A DNA stretch of 64,000 nucleotides from an uncultured Christensenella sp. (GTDB lineage: Bacteria > Bacillota > Clostridia > Christensenellales > Pumilibacteraceae). The stretch spans positions 1-64,000 of the forward strand of contig CAJTNI010000003.1 in the NCBI GenBank assembly GCA_910577945.1. The letters run 5' to 3'. Position numbers and translations under genes: made by a program. Position 1 is the first letter of the stretch. Each line of letters starts with the position of its first letter. The notes beneath the pieces are model-generated. The model did no database searches, was not told the DNA's origin, and saw only the letters and a program-made list of their open reading frames with translations. This document shows positions 9,677 through 17,381 of the stretch, piece after piece.

Positions 9677-10322
9677 GTGATCTCATCTCCTCTGCTTTAA
9701 GTGCCGATAGCACACGTTCAAACGCAATACTCGGTTCACAGGCAGTATCGAGGACTGTAAAACTCTCGCGCTCCGCCATGTCCGAAAACTGTTTCGATAC
9801 ATTTATTAAAAGCTGTTCGTTAAGATACCTATCGCGTTCCGATGGACGGCTTTTAATACGGGCTATAGCCGTTTCTGGCGGAACATATGCGAGGAACGTA
9901 ACGTCGGGGCGAATTATATGTTTGGCGACTTCGAAAAACCAAGCTTCACTGCTGTAGCCGCGAGCAAGCATATTAGCAAGCGAGGTAAAAATATATCTGT
10001 CGCAAATAACGGTATTACCCGATTTCAAAGCCGGCTCTATAATCTCCGTGCCGTGCTGTATCCTATCCGACATCGTCAATAATTGCACTGCGCGATAATC
10101 GATTTCATCGTGATTCTCGCTGTACATCATTTTTTGAAACAGCTTGGTTTTGCGAGACATATCCGTCGGTTGCTTGACCGTGACTACATTCTCCGCGCCG
10201 AGTTTTTTCGATAAATATTTTTCTGTCATCGCAATCATTGTGGTTTTTCCTGCGCCGTCCGTTCCCTCGAACACGATGAGCCGGCCGGGATACTCGTTAT
10301 TCCTTAACGTCAGTTTGCACAT
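9660..10322 (-). CDS. Thymidylate-kinase-like P-loop kinase
   Basis: 220 residues of the dTMP kinase family: Walker A GTDGAGKTT (20-28), the DRY motif in VICDRYIFTS, a lid with Arg-rich RIKSRPSERDRY, and usual family length. Canonical Tmk makes dTDP for DNA synthesis. This copy sits inside a coupled operon of carrier-protein and acyl-transfer genes next to a nucleotidyltransferase, so a role in phosphorylating a pathway intermediate is more plausible than housekeeping. A housekeeping role cannot be excluded because the rest of the genome is not visible. It overlaps the membrane-protein gene by 26 bp. Confidence 0.78.
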   Translation of the reverse strand: MCKLTLRNNEYPGRLIVFEGTDGAGKTTMIAMTEKYLSKKLGAENVVTVKQPTDMSRKTKLFQKMMYSENHDEIDYRAVQLLTMSDRIQHGTEIIEPALKSGNTVICDRYIFTSLANMLARGYSSEAWFFEVAKHIIRPDVTFLAYVPPETAIARIKSRPSERDRYLNEQLLINVSKQFSDMAERESFTVLDTACEPSIAFERVLSALKAEEMRSHDRSR

Positions 10323-10869
10323 AACCGTTCCCCCGCAATACTATTTTTTTGACCGATTCGGTTTGCGCCGACGGACTCGATTCCGTTTCTTGCGCAGGCT
10401 GTTCGGGCATATTAAGTTGTTCATCCGCGCTCTGCGCTTGTGCGGCATTATGCTCGTCCGCCGACTCTTTACCGAAAACCCCGTCGGCGAACGTCTGCAA
10501 TTTTTCGATTATTTTTTCCGTCATCTCCGCTTCGCTATCCTTTACTATGCTTTTCTTTGACGGCAGCATTTTTTCCAAAACCGCATAAATAGTAAGACTG
10601 AGACTGCTCGACGTCAACCACAGTGTTATAAACGCTCTACCGAAAATAATATTTCCCGTCACCAATTTCATGTAACACACCGTAGCGCCGAAGCCTATGA
10701 TTAGCGGCAATACTACAATGAACCGCGTTATACGCGCACTGTTTTTCGTTTTTCCCGCTAAATACTTAATAGGTAGCTTAATTAGCGCTGTAAGTATGTT
10801 TACCGTTACCGCTATGAGTATTGTTTCCAGCCCGTATCTTGCTATTATTTCGACTATATCTTCCGTCAT
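10297..10869 (-). CDS. Three-helix membrane protein, holin-like architecture
   Basis: 190 residues. Three hydrophobic segments are visible (about residues 13-38, 48-70 and 77-101), then a long acidic, Gln/Ala/Ser-rich tail of about 80 residues. Hydrophobic N-terminal helices plus a charged soluble tail recall phage holin-like or small anchoring membrane proteins, but no family-defining motif is recognised. It is second in a possible export or anchoring block (coiled-coil protein, beta-helix protein, this protein) before the biosynthetic genes. Possible roles are a holin-type release pore or a membrane anchor for the acylation complex; neither is shown. Confidence 0.5.
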   Translation of the reverse strand: MTEDIVEIIARYGLETILIAVTVNILTALIKLPIKYLAGKTKNSARITRFIVVLPLIIGFGATVCYMKLVTGNIIFGRAFITLWLTSSSLSLTIYAVLEKMLPSKKSIVKDSEAEMTEKIIEKLQTFADGVFGKESADEHNAAQAQSADEQLNMPEQPAQETESSPSAQTESVKKIVLRGNGYVQTDVKE

Positions 10870-10878
10870 GACAAACTC

Positions 10879-12132
10879 CTATTCGGTTATTATCGACCGT
10901 ATCATTTCTTCGTTTAGTTTCAGTTTGAGCATTGCGTTTTTACCGTCAGCCTGCGCAATGGTCTCGGGATACGATACGACCATGTTGTTATGAATTACGC
11001 CGACGGTTTTATCCGCAAAAATTCCGCAGTCCAATACGTTCCGAATTATATTTTCGCTTATGATGTTATTTCTGCACGTCTCCGTCGCGTAAATTCCGCA
11101 GCCGCTCCGACACTCCAACGGAACCATCAATACTTCCATAAAGTTCCCGCAGATTATGCAGTTGTCCGCACTATGATCTATAAGCCGCGCGTTTCTGCTC
11201 GTTGACGTAAATACGTTACCGCGTATAACGCTGTTGTTAGCGCGACTGCATACGCTCCTGCCGCAAATAGTGTGAGTGGATAAAACCTTGTTGCAATCTA
11301 TAACCGCATACTCGCCGTTATTGTCCAGCCCGATACATTTGCCGCCCCACTCGCCTATAATATTGTTAGACGTTATTACCGTGTGCAAGCCCTCGTTTAC
11401 AAACCCGTATGCGTGCGCGCGTTCCTTCAATACGCCTTTATTATGCGTGCCGTTTGCTTTTATGTTGTTGCCGACAAACCGCCCGAATCGTCCGTTTGTA
11501 TACACGCCGATAGCTTTGTGGCTTTCATTCTCGCCTCTGTTCATTACATACACGTACGTGTTCTGTACTGTAACGCTGTTTGCCAAATAGTTATATACGC
11601 CGTATACCGCACATGCTCTGTCCTGACCGTAATCGGCATAACACTCCGTGCGGATCGTCGAATTGCTTATTACGAGGTTGTCCGAGCGCGTGTCCATGTG
11701 CGTATCGAGATTGCCGTTGTTATATATGCCCATCATGTTTATCTGACGGTACGAAATCATTTCCAAATTGCAATTGTCTATCTTCAGCCCGTATGCCGTA
11801 TTGTATATGAGCGAAAAAGTACGACTGCTGTTAGCGTCATTATCTATCTTGACGCGCACGCTCATATTTCTGAATTGCACGTTCCGCGCAACGGGATGAA
11901 TAAAGAATAAACTCCAATCGCTTGTAGTGCAATCGTTGACGTTGACTTCGATCTTAGCGTTACTTCCGTCTATAATGATATTAGGACGCATTATATTTAT
12001 AACGCCCTTAACGCAAGTGTGTCCCATTGTAATACTGCCGTCGCGGTTTACATCGATAACAATATTGCCGCTCAACCGAATCTCGTCAGGCGACGCTTTA
12101 TCGTTTATTAATCTTTCGATTTCTTTTTGCAT
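10879..12132 (-). CDS. Right-handed parallel beta-helix protein
   Basis: 417 residues with no signal peptide. From about residue 60 to 390 the protein consists of Asn-rich PbH1-like coils with repeated patterns such as IDNCNLEM, ISNSTIR, VQNTYVYV, VGNNIKA, TSNNIIG and ISENIIRN, the ladder expected of pectate-lyase-like or phage tail-spike beta-helices. No confident catalytic residues can be assigned. Proteins of this fold bind or cleave polysaccharides. It begins 2 bp after the stop of the small coiled-coil gene and ends 9 bp before the next gene, so it is co-transcribed. A surface-binding or receptor-binding role for a delivered complex is an inference. Confidence 0.75.
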   Translation of the reverse strand: MQKEIERLINDKASPDEIRLSGNIVIDVNRDGSITMGHTCVKGVINIMRPNIIIDGSNAKIEVNVNDCTTSDWSLFFIHPVARNVQFRNMSVRVKIDNDANSSRTFSLIYNTAYGLKIDNCNLEMISYRQINMMGIYNNGNLDTHMDTRSDNLVISNSTIRTECYADYGQDRACAVYGVYNYLANSVTVQNTYVYVMNRGENESHKAIGVYTNGRFGRFVGNNIKANGTHNKGVLKERAHAYGFVNEGLHTVITSNNIIGEWGGKCIGLDNNGEYAVIDCNKVLSTHTICGRSVCSRANNSVIRGNVFTSTSRNARLIDHSADNCIICGNFMEVLMVPLECRSGCGIYATETCRNNIISENIIRNVLDCGIFADKTVGVIHNNMVVSYPETIAQADGKNAMLKLKLNEEMIRSIITE

Positions 12133-12134
12133 AC

Positions 12135-12395
12135 TTACCTCGCACAGTCTTTGACTGCCAATATTAGCTTTTCCAATTTCTTTATCGCCTTATCTTGTTC
12201 GGCTAGCCTTTTTTCTATTTTTTTAATGTCTGCTATCAGCCCGTCCAAACATTCCGCTATCCACAGAGTATCTTCGCCGGTGCTTTTTTCATTATTAATT
12301 TTTTGCCTACACCTCTGCACAGTCATCACTACGATCGTAATGATAGATGCGAGTTCCAATATACCGAGCGTAAGTTTTATATTATCCAACTTCAT
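12135..12395 (-). CDS. Small membrane-anchored coiled-coil protein
   Basis: About 86 residues when started at ATG 12395, which has AGGTGA at a better distance than the alternative ATG at 12401 or more distal starts. It has one transmembrane segment near the N-terminus (LGILELASIITIVVMTV) and a charged heptad-like region (LIADIKKIEKRLAEQDKAIKKLEKLI) ending in a short hydrophobic stretch. Helix plus coiled coil resembles small XhlA-type haemolysin/holin partners of phages, though here the helix comes first. It is the first gene of the long minus-strand operon, and the region upstream carries the repeat array. Confidence 0.55.
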   Translation of the reverse strand: MKLDNIKLTLGILELASIITIVVMTVQRCRQKINNEKSTGEDTLWIAECLDGLIADIKKIEKRLAEQDKAIKKLEKLILAVKDCAR

Positions 12396-12471
12396 CGCCA
12401 TTCTCACCTGTCGCTTTTTGTCGTTTTTAATAGCGTAACACTCTATATATGCACACGTCAATGTAAGGTCG

Positions 12472-12580
12472 TTTCAAATTTCGAACGCTCATTTCATATT
12501 TCGGATATTGATTTCACGTTCTGAAATCACTGTCCATTTTTTGAAATCACTGTTCGCTTTTTGAAATCACCGTTCAACTA
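12472..12580. repeat. Phased 20-bp repeat array upstream of the operon
   Basis: Five consecutive blocks of exactly 20 bp start at 12472, 12492, 12512, 12532 and 12552. The first three begin with TTTCA and the last two end in TTGAAATCAC, the same core on the opposite strand. The centre contains a perfect inverted repeat GATTTCA-N5-TGAAATC (12510-12528). Twenty bp is about two helical turns, so all copies face the same side of the helix, as in multimeric operator or recombinase accessory sites. It lies between the divergent operon start (12395) and the small plus-strand ORF leading to the recombinase. Confidence 0.7.
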
Positions 12581-12605
12581 ATTTTTCAATAGGTTTATCA
12601 TTATG

Positions 12606-12688
12606 AAACGGATACTAAACGGATTTAACCGTTACAATAATAAATCAATCGAAAACGCAAGATAGCAGTTAATATATAAACGGTTAAA
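12606..12688. promoter_or_regulatory. Intergenic inverted and direct repeats between divergent units
   Basis: The AT-rich gap holds two AAACGGAT direct repeats (12606-12613 and 12617-12624) and an inverted pair TTTAACCGTT (12624-12633) / AACGGTTAAA (12679-12688). They lie between the left operon and the recombinase side, and could be operator half-sites or recombinase accessory sites. No convincing promoter pair could be fixed by eye. Confidence 0.35.
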
Positions 12689-12760
12689 AAACTCTATACT
12701 AATCGCTAAACTTTACGAAAACCGTCTCACAAATCATTGCGAGAATCATTTAGGAGCGAT

Positions 12761-12886
12761 ATGTCAGAGATTTCCGTTGTTGTTATAGGCAAACCGGATT
12801 GTTCCAAACTGGACGATTCGTTTTTCGACGCTTTATTAAAAATAATCGAACATGAATTAGAAATCGACAAACACAATTACCATTAG
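12761..12886 (+). CDS. Small hypothetical protein ahead of the recombinase
   Basis: 41 codons starting at ATG 12761 with TAGGAG six bases upstream. The product starts MSEISVVVIGKPDCSKLDD and ends in an acidic amphipathic segment. It has no recognised family. Its position just before the palindrome and recombinase, and its strong ribosome binding site, suggest a real small gene, possibly a directionality or accessory factor, but that is only positional inference. Confidence 0.45.
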   Translation: MSEISVVVIGKPDCSKLDDSFFDALLKIIEHELEIDKHNYH

Positions 12887-12887
12887 C

Positions 12888-13077
12888 TTTGTCTTTCGCC
12901 TGCGGAGCGTAAACGAGTTCGTCTGCGCTGTCAAGGCAAGAAAATATTGCTTAAATGTTTTATTATAAATACCCCTACGCAATATTTTCTTGTGTTCCCT
13001 TGACAGCGTTTAAAAACATTCAGCCTACTAACACAAAACAGCCGAACCCGTTTGTTTCGCCCCCGTCGAAAGACAAA
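12888..13077. repeat. Long imperfect palindrome before the serine recombinase
   Basis: Nested inverted repeats are centred near 12965. The inner arms are GCTGTCAAGG plus CAAGAAAATATTGC (12927-12950) against GCAATATTTTCTTG plus CCTTGACAGC (12979-13007), perfect except for a 5-base insertion. The outer arms are TTTGTCTTTCG (12888-12898) against CGAAAGACAAA (13067-13077). A weaker pair lies between them (12907-12921 against 13043-13060). The structure spans almost the whole gap before the recombinase start at 13106. It could be an RNA hairpin controlling the recombinase or a DNA site bound by it. Confidence 0.65.
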
Positions 13078-13105
13078 TCTAAATACAATTCAAGGAAATA
13101 GTATT

Positions 13106-14638
13106 ATGAAAAATGCTGTTATCTATGCGAGATATTCGAGCGAACGGCAAAACGATCAATCGATAGAAGGACAACTACATTGCTGCCACGATTTCGCATC
13201 AAAGAACGGTCTGACTATTGTAGACACATACATTGACCGAGCTATGACGGGAACAAACGACAACCGTCCCGCTTTTCAACAAATGCTGTCCGACTGTTCC
13301 AAACCCGTACCGTGGAACATCGTTTTGGTCTATGCAATAGACCGATTCGGTCGGAATTCTATCGAGATAGCCGTTAATAAACAAAAGCTCAAAAAGAACG
13401 GCAAGACTTTAATTTCGGCTACGCAACGAACGTCAGAAAACATTGACGGAACGAAAAATCTTGACGGTATACTGCTTGAAAATGTCTATATAGGTCTTGC
13501 CGAATACTACTCTGCCGAACTTAGCCAAAAAGTCAAGCGCGGTTTGAAAGAAAACCGAGATAAGGGGCTGTCGCCGGGCGGGCCGATTCCGTTTGGGTAT
13601 AAATCTGAGAATAAGAAATTAATTGTTGATGAAGACAGAGCACAAATCGTACTTAATATATTTCAGCAATTCTCCCAAGGCAAAATAGCGAAAGACATAG
13701 TTCAAGAACTGTCAGATCGAGGAATCTATTACAACGGCAAACCGTTTGCAATCCACACTATTTACAATATTTTGCACGCAGAAAAATACATAGGCAAATA
13801 CACATTCGAAGGCGTGGACTATCCGAATATTTACCCTGCCATAGTTCCGAAAACGTTGTTCGATAAAGTACAAACCATTCTCAAACTGAATAAACTCGGC
13901 AACAAGGATCGACGCGTTGAGTTCTTGCTCAAACGGAAACTGTTTTGCGGACTATGCGGTCATCCTATAAACGGCGAAAGCGGAACGTCCAAAAGCGGCA
14001 AACGCAAACATTATTATAAATGCTCTAATAGAAAAAAATACAATAATTGCGATTTGACTATTTTTCCCAAAGAATCACTTGAAAATACGATTCTCGATAC
14101 AACCTACAAGGTACTCAACGATACGGGCAACATAGATATAATTGCCGATGCTTTGCTTGAAAGAATCAACAAAAATGCGTCAAACAAGTGCACGCTCAAT
14201 GTTCTGAAACAAGAACGCGACAACACAAAAAAGGCTTGGGATAATGTCATGAAAGCTATCGAAGGCGGAATTTTTACATCGGGGACTAAAACACGGCTCG
14301 AAGACCTTGAAAGAAAGATTTCAGAGCTCGACTGTAAAATTCAAATAGAAGAATGTAAAGAACAACGGATATTGCGGCGCGAAGATATCACGGAATTCAT
14401 AAAGCGCATATTGCTCGAATCCCCAAGTATAATCATACGCAACTTAATACAAAAGGTAATCGTGTTTCCCGACCGATTGGAAATCTATTATAATTATACC
14501 GAAAACCCGCCCACAACAAATAATCCCGACGACACCAATCGTCGGGATTATTTGTTTGATAAAAACTTAGGTCAAGAGCAAGTATATATCACGAAAGAAA
14601 ACATCATTATATGTGTGGCGACATATCTAATCAGATAA
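13106..14638 (+). CDS. Large serine recombinase (site-specific integrase)
   Basis: 510 residues from ATG 13106, preceded by AAGGAA. The N-terminal resolvase catalytic domain starts AVIYARYSSERQ, with the predicted nucleophile Ser in the YSSERQ motif and DRFGRN later. A recombinase domain follows (around 150-270, GPIPFGYKSENKK), then a zinc-ribbon region (CGLCGHPI then YKCSNRKKYNNC) and a coiled-coil tail. Such enzymes integrate or excise phages and conjugative or mobilisable elements. The extreme C-terminus (NPDDTNRRDYLFD) is encoded by a terminator-like hairpin. The gene converges with, and overlaps by 12 bp, the AbiH-like gene. Confidence 0.92.
   Translation: MKNAVIYARYSSERQNDQSIEGQLHCCHDFASKNGLTIVDTYIDRAMTGTNDNRPAFQQMLSDCSKPVPWNIVLVYAIDRFGRNSIEIAVNKQKLKKNGKTLISATQRTSENIDGTKNLDGILLENVYIGLAEYYSAELSQKVKRGLKENRDKGLSPGGPIPFGYKSENKKLIVDEDRAQIVLNIFQQFSQGKIAKDIVQELSDRGIYYNGKPFAIHTIYNILHAEKYIGKYTFEGVDYPNIYPAIVPKTLFDKVQTILKLNKLGNKDRRVEFLLKRKLFCGLCGHPINGESGTSKSGKRKHYYKCSNRKKYNNCDLTIFPKESLENTILDTTYKVLNDTGNIDIIADALLERINKNASNKCTLNVLKQERDNTKKAWDNVMKAIEGGIFTSGTKTRLEDLERKISELDCKIQIEECKEQRILRREDITEFIKRILLESPSIIIRNLIQKVIVFPDRLEIYYNYTENPPTTNNPDDTNRRDYLFDKNLGQEQVYITKENIIICVATYLIR
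14518..14553. terminator. Bidirectional terminator hairpin inside the recombinase 3' end
   Basis: AAATAATCCCGACGA, a six-base loop, then TCGTCGGGATTATTT form a perfect 15-bp stem with A and T tracts. It lies 85 bp inside the recombinase reading frame and about 75 bp past the stop of the convergent AbiH-like gene, so it can terminate both transcripts. Confidence 0.75.
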
Positions 14639-15898
14639 TTCTACAATTTTTAATCTATTCTCCAGAAGAAGCTTGTGCATTAGGTTCTTACCTTGATCTT
14701 TATTTGCGAGCGTTTTTCCATAAGAGTTAATCAATCTGTAAATCGCATCATTTTGCTCATGCCCTTCCGAGTAATAAAAAACTAAGCTTACGTTATTGTT
14801 AGCGTATAAATCGTAGAAATCAAATATACTTTGGAAATAAGAATAATCCGCTTCGTTCAATGAATGACCGTAAAACTTTATCTCTATCGGCTTATTATTG
14901 TTGGGCGGCAAAATACTTAATGGCGCACTCGTGTCAGTCATTTTTCTATATGTTTTACTGAATAACCGCAAACCTGTATTTGAATCTTGCGACTGTATAA
15001 GCGTATCGTCTATTCCGAATATGACATTCGACGTCTTACACTCATCCGTACATTGTTTGCTACACAGCTTACCGTGAACATTGCTATATGCACACGGGCT
15101 TTCCACAGCTAAATCATCAAAAAGGTTTGTATAATTAAAACTCAAAATATTTGTTTTTGCTAGATTAGCAAAATCACTTGTCAATATGTTAACAATTTGC
15201 CATTTACTAATTCGCGCACCGAAATCCATTTCTTCTATAACTTGTTTTCTTTCCTTACTTTTTATTTGATGAATCCCAATATAATTAGGCTCAGTAAATC
15301 CGGTAAGCTGTGCAAGCAGATTTACAGCATTAACAACATAATTCTCATTAGGTTTGTTTTGCTTATCAAAAATGCAAGCTTTTAAATACTTACAAAAACG
15401 TTTTTCAAAATTATGTAGCTCTTGCAATAAACATTTTATCAAAAAATCTAATTTAGCCAAGTCGTGGCACTGTTCGCGCGATAAACAATATAAGTAATTA
15501 AAACAAGCCATAAACAAGTATCTTATAATTGGATCTTCTATACTATTTACTTCTTCAGGTGGAACCTGCCTGTAAATTGCACTATTTAAAGCTCTATACC
15601 ATAATCCATTATTTATATCATTTGATTCTCTATTATCTCCATAATAAATATACCAAAGCGTATCTTTGATAATCCTTTCAATATCACACCATCCGTAGTC
15701 TTGATTACCAAATGCTTTATAATACTCCAATAATAAACCTTCCCAAAAACCAGAAACCCCCTGTTGCATCTGCGCAAGACCAAAATGCTCACCAATTTGA
15801 TTAAGTATAGAAGTTCTAAAAAAACCTGCATAACTCGATTTCAGACCGCAGTGCAAATCAAAGCCGTTTCCCAATATAAGTAATTGCGTAGTTCTCAT
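14627..15898 (-). CDS. abiH: AbiH-like abortive-infection protein
   Basis: 423 residues from ATG 15898 with AAGGAG upstream. The N-terminal motif LLILGNGFDLHCGLKSSYAGF is the hallmark of the AbiH family, and the C-terminal half holds the FYGHSLNEADYSYF segment typical of these proteins (a SIR2-like nucleotide-binding layout with an invariant GHS). AbiH proteins give phage resistance by abortive infection, with an unclear mechanism. The gene lies beside a serine recombinase and is AT-rich, consistent with defence cargo of a mobile element. A truncated plus-strand relative lies 0.55 kb away. Confidence 0.82.
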   Translation of the reverse strand: MRTTQLLILGNGFDLHCGLKSSYAGFFRTSILNQIGEHFGLAQMQQGVSGFWEGLLLEYYKAFGNQDYGWCDIERIIKDTLWYIYYGDNRESNDINNGLWYRALNSAIYRQVPPEEVNSIEDPIIRYLFMACFNYLYCLSREQCHDLAKLDFLIKCLLQELHNFEKRFCKYLKACIFDKQNKPNENYVVNAVNLLAQLTGFTEPNYIGIHQIKSKERKQVIEEMDFGARISKWQIVNILTSDFANLAKTNILSFNYTNLFDDLAVESPCAYSNVHGKLCSKQCTDECKTSNVIFGIDDTLIQSQDSNTGLRLFSKTYRKMTDTSAPLSILPPNNNKPIEIKFYGHSLNEADYSYFQSIFDFYDLYANNNVSLVFYYSEGHEQNDAIYRLINSYGKTLANKDQGKNLMHKLLLENRLKIVELSD

Positions 15899-16071
15899 TA
15901 TGCTAATTCTCCTTTGCTCGAATACATTATAACGCAATTAAGACATATTGTCAATTCAGCTTATATATCATCTCTGTAAAAGAAAATATATATTGTATAT
16001 GATTTCTACACGATAACTATATATAGTATAAAACGTGTTCACCTACATAAAAATCCTGTCCACCACACGGT

Positions 16072-16120
16072 AACTATCCGAATCTTTATGTTGGTATAAA
16101 CGGCATTCGGATAGTTTTTT
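16072..16120 (+). terminator. Rho-independent terminator in an empty interval
   Basis: AACTATCCGAAT (16072-16083) pairs with ATTCGGATAGTT (16105-16116) followed by a T run, a plus-strand terminator shape. No plus-strand gene lies just upstream, so it is probably a remnant of a rearranged unit. The rest of 15.9-16.4 kb shows no supported gene. Confidence 0.55.
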
Positions 16121-16391
16121 ATTTAAGTAATTAACTCTCTTCGTCATGATTTTTAATGTCATGATTTTTAATCAAATCATCATCTAAACTTGCAAGCATT
16201 ACTTAACCACGTATTAATACAACTATCTCCATTATTCACCACCATGTTTTGCGGGTTCAGTTGTGGTACCGATTGACGGGAACGATTATACCCACAACAA
16301 ACACTAACTTAAATATAATATCAAAATCTTAACAAACAAAAAAAATCTATGCTACTGAAATATGAGTGTAATCAAATAGATTGCAAATATC

Positions 16392-16405
16392 TATCACATG
16401 TGATA
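16392..16405. promoter_or_regulatory. Perfect palindrome TATCACATGTGATA
   Basis: A 14-bp perfect palindrome lies 40 bp before the truncated AbiH-like start. It could be an operator; its binding protein is unknown. Confidence 0.35.
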
Positions 16406-16444
16406 CAATGCCGTCAATGATACGCTACATAATTGGATAAAACT

Positions 16445-16630
16445 ATGGATAAACAATTATTTATTATTGGAAATGGTTTTGATTTATATCACGGATTAAA
16501 TACAACATATAAAAGCTTTTATCAGCATCTAAAAACACGAAACAAGCCGATCTTTACAGTAACTGCCAGCGTTTGTTTTGATCAATACGATGAAACAGAT
16601 AGATTATGGAATCAGTTCCTTAAATGTTGA
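16445..16630 (+). pseudogene. Truncated AbiH-like gene (N-terminal fragment)
   Basis: 61 codons from ATG 16445. The product MDKQLFIIGNGFDLYHGL and TTYKSFYQHL matches the AbiH N-terminus and ends at LWNQFLKC with a stop, where a full gene would continue for more than 300 residues. No continuation in another frame was recognised downstream. The sequence differs from the intact copy at 14627-15898, so it is a second, independent family member lost by truncation rather than a duplicate end. Confidence 0.75.
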
Positions 16631-16955
16631 CTTGAATTTTTCAACAATTTCGCTCATCTGTAAACCCTATAACAATTTTACAGTATTCATAATGCCTTTT
16701 GTTGCTATGTGCCTAAACTTAAAGCTATGGTTTAGGTAAGTTTTTTTATAATTAAATGTTACTAATACTATAACATGCTATTATTCTTCAAAATCAATGT
16801 TGCTGTCCATATAATTTATGCACCTATTCATACACAAAATACAAAAATAAGCTCGACTAAAAAAGTAAGCCCTTTCAGGTGTTGAAATGGCTTACTTCAA
16901 TATGGATTACTCATACTTATCTATGTTCGAACAGCATACATACGCATAAACTCTT
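16631..16955. other. AT-rich interval without a supported gene
   Basis: Apart from a minus-strand terminator near its right end, no reading frame here looks like a protein, and no repeat or RNA gene was recognised. It probably consists of eroded sequence downstream of the broken AbiH-like gene. Confidence 0.5.
16858..16897 (-). terminator. Terminator after the DUF3969-like gene
   Basis: AAGTAAGCC (16863-16871) pairs with GGCTTACTT (16889-16897). On the minus strand the stem is followed by a T run, 59 bp after the stop of the gene at 16956-17318. Confidence 0.7.
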
Positions 16956-17318
16956 TTATTTTTCTTTACTCCATAACGAATTATCTAACAGTAAATCGCC
17001 ACAATCTGTATTATTCTCTTTTACGCTATTACTAACAATATTTACAAAAAGATTTTGATTTACATCCAAACTTTCAGAAAAACAAGGAAATTTGCTGGCA
17101 GCATCGTGTTCAGAAGCAAAATTCAATGCTTTGCGTAGTTTAAGGGAAAACAACTTATGCTTACTTAACGAATACGCTATCACTGGTGAAAACAGCCACG
17201 ACTCAGCCCTATTAGTCGTTATCACACCACGTTTAATGCATTCTATCAGCCCTATTGAAAAAATTGCTAAAAATTCTTCTGTGAGCTTTTCATCATTGAT
17301 AATAATTTTTTTACTCAT
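16956..17318 (-). CDS. Small protein resembling DUF3969, putative immunity protein
   Basis: 120 residues from ATG 17318 (the upstream TTG has poorer context). The pattern FLAIFSIGLIECIKRGVITTNRAESWLFSP resembles the DUF3969 family, named from memory and not checked. It is encoded 64 bp downstream of a Hint-toxin C-terminal cassette on the same strand, the usual place of the cognate immunity gene in RHS/polymorphic toxin loci. No signal peptide or membrane helix is visible, consistent with cytoplasmic neutralisation. The immunity role is a context inference. Confidence 0.5.
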   Translation of the reverse strand: MSKKIIINDEKLTEEFLAIFSIGLIECIKRGVITTNRAESWLFSPVIAYSLSKHKLFSLKLRKALNFASEHDAASKFPCFSESLDVNQNLFVNIVSNSVKENNTDCGDLLLDNSLWSKEK

Positions 17319-17381
17319 ATTTCCATACAAACAATGCTGTCTATATTTATCCTTAAAAAGAATAACAACATCGATCCAATA

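Noticed and set aside
12472..12580. Possible CRISPR array
   Set aside because: Repeats are contiguous 20-bp units without unique spacers, and no cas genes are nearby.
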